NCBI GenBank assembly: GCA_030916665.1
Contig: JAUPWC010000440.1
Span: forward strand, 1 to 6,405
Direction: 5' to 3'
DNA length: 6,405 nucleotides
Source: Verrucomicrobiota bacterium
Lineage (GTDB): Bacteria > Verrucomicrobiota > Verrucomicrobiia > Opitutales > Opitutaceae
The notes below the pieces were generated by a model. The model did not search any database and had not been told where the DNA came from. It saw nothing but the letters and a program-made list of their open reading frames with translations. Of this stretch, positions 6,346 to 6,405 are shown one piece after another; the stretch's first letter is position 1, and each line of letters begins with the position of its first letter. Made by a program: the position numbers and the translations under genes.

Positions 6346-6405
6346 ACGGCGAACATTCTTTTGCTCCGCTCCATTCAGGAAAATCCGCGTCGTAAAACTG
6401 TGGTG
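6346..6405. other. Right-edge sequence with no assignable gene
   Basis: These 60 bases lie beyond the palindrome, where murF is expected in a standard dcw cluster. One minus-strand frame entering from the edge ends at a TGA (6375-6377) after VLRRGFS, which might be the end of the upstream gene, but nothing in it identifies MurF. I see no clear promoter here or in 6213-6264. Confidence 0.3.

Noticed and set aside
6196..6405. Open minus-strand frame running through the palindrome, reading ILSEAKDP and ILRSAQND
   Set aside because: This is what such palindromes yield when translated. The frame has no start in the window and ends just inside the mraY start region, so I do not call a gene.

Overview
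The window is a GC-rich stretch of a bacterial division and cell wall (dcw) cluster. Every convincing gene lies on the minus strand, so the cluster reads from right to left: mraY, two very small unknown ORFs, murD, a double-LysM exported protein, ftsW and murG. The backbone order mraY-murD-ftsW-murG is the classical dcw order. The three extra genes sit between its members. High GC, the style of the MurG and MraY sequences and the dcw layout suggest a Gram-negative environmental bacterium. My tentative guess is Verrucomicrobiota, perhaps Opitutaceae; this is inference from memory and not proven by the window.

Layout from right to left: 6201-6405 is non-coding upstream DNA with a conspicuous 30-bp imperfect palindrome of a REP-like type (6265-6345). 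mraY follows (5085-6200) with a good Shine-Dalgarno site. Next come a 43-residue one-helix membrane ORF (4933-5064) and a 60-residue basic ORF (4741-4923). A 169-bp gap carries a possible weak terminator, a hairpin and an anti-Shine-Dalgarno-like sequence just before murD (3303-4571). The LysM gene (2343-3248) is followed after 11 bases by ftsW (1165-2331). A 97-base gap leads to murG, which runs to the left edge (1-1067).

The genes form one pathway. MraY makes lipid I at the inner membrane and MurG converts it to lipid II. MurD adds D-glutamate to the cytoplasmic UDP-MurNAc-peptide precursor. FtsW polymerises lipid II at the septum. The LysM protein probably binds peptidoglycan in the periplasm.

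The most striking oddity is an in-frame TGA at codon 110 of murG. The reading frame and MurG homology continue cleanly on both sides, so this is a nonsense change, a sequence error or readthrough, and not a frameshift. I found no CRISPR array, RNA gene, insertion sequence or clearly new multi-gene system. The unexplained parts are the two small ORFs, the LysM insertion and the leader structures.
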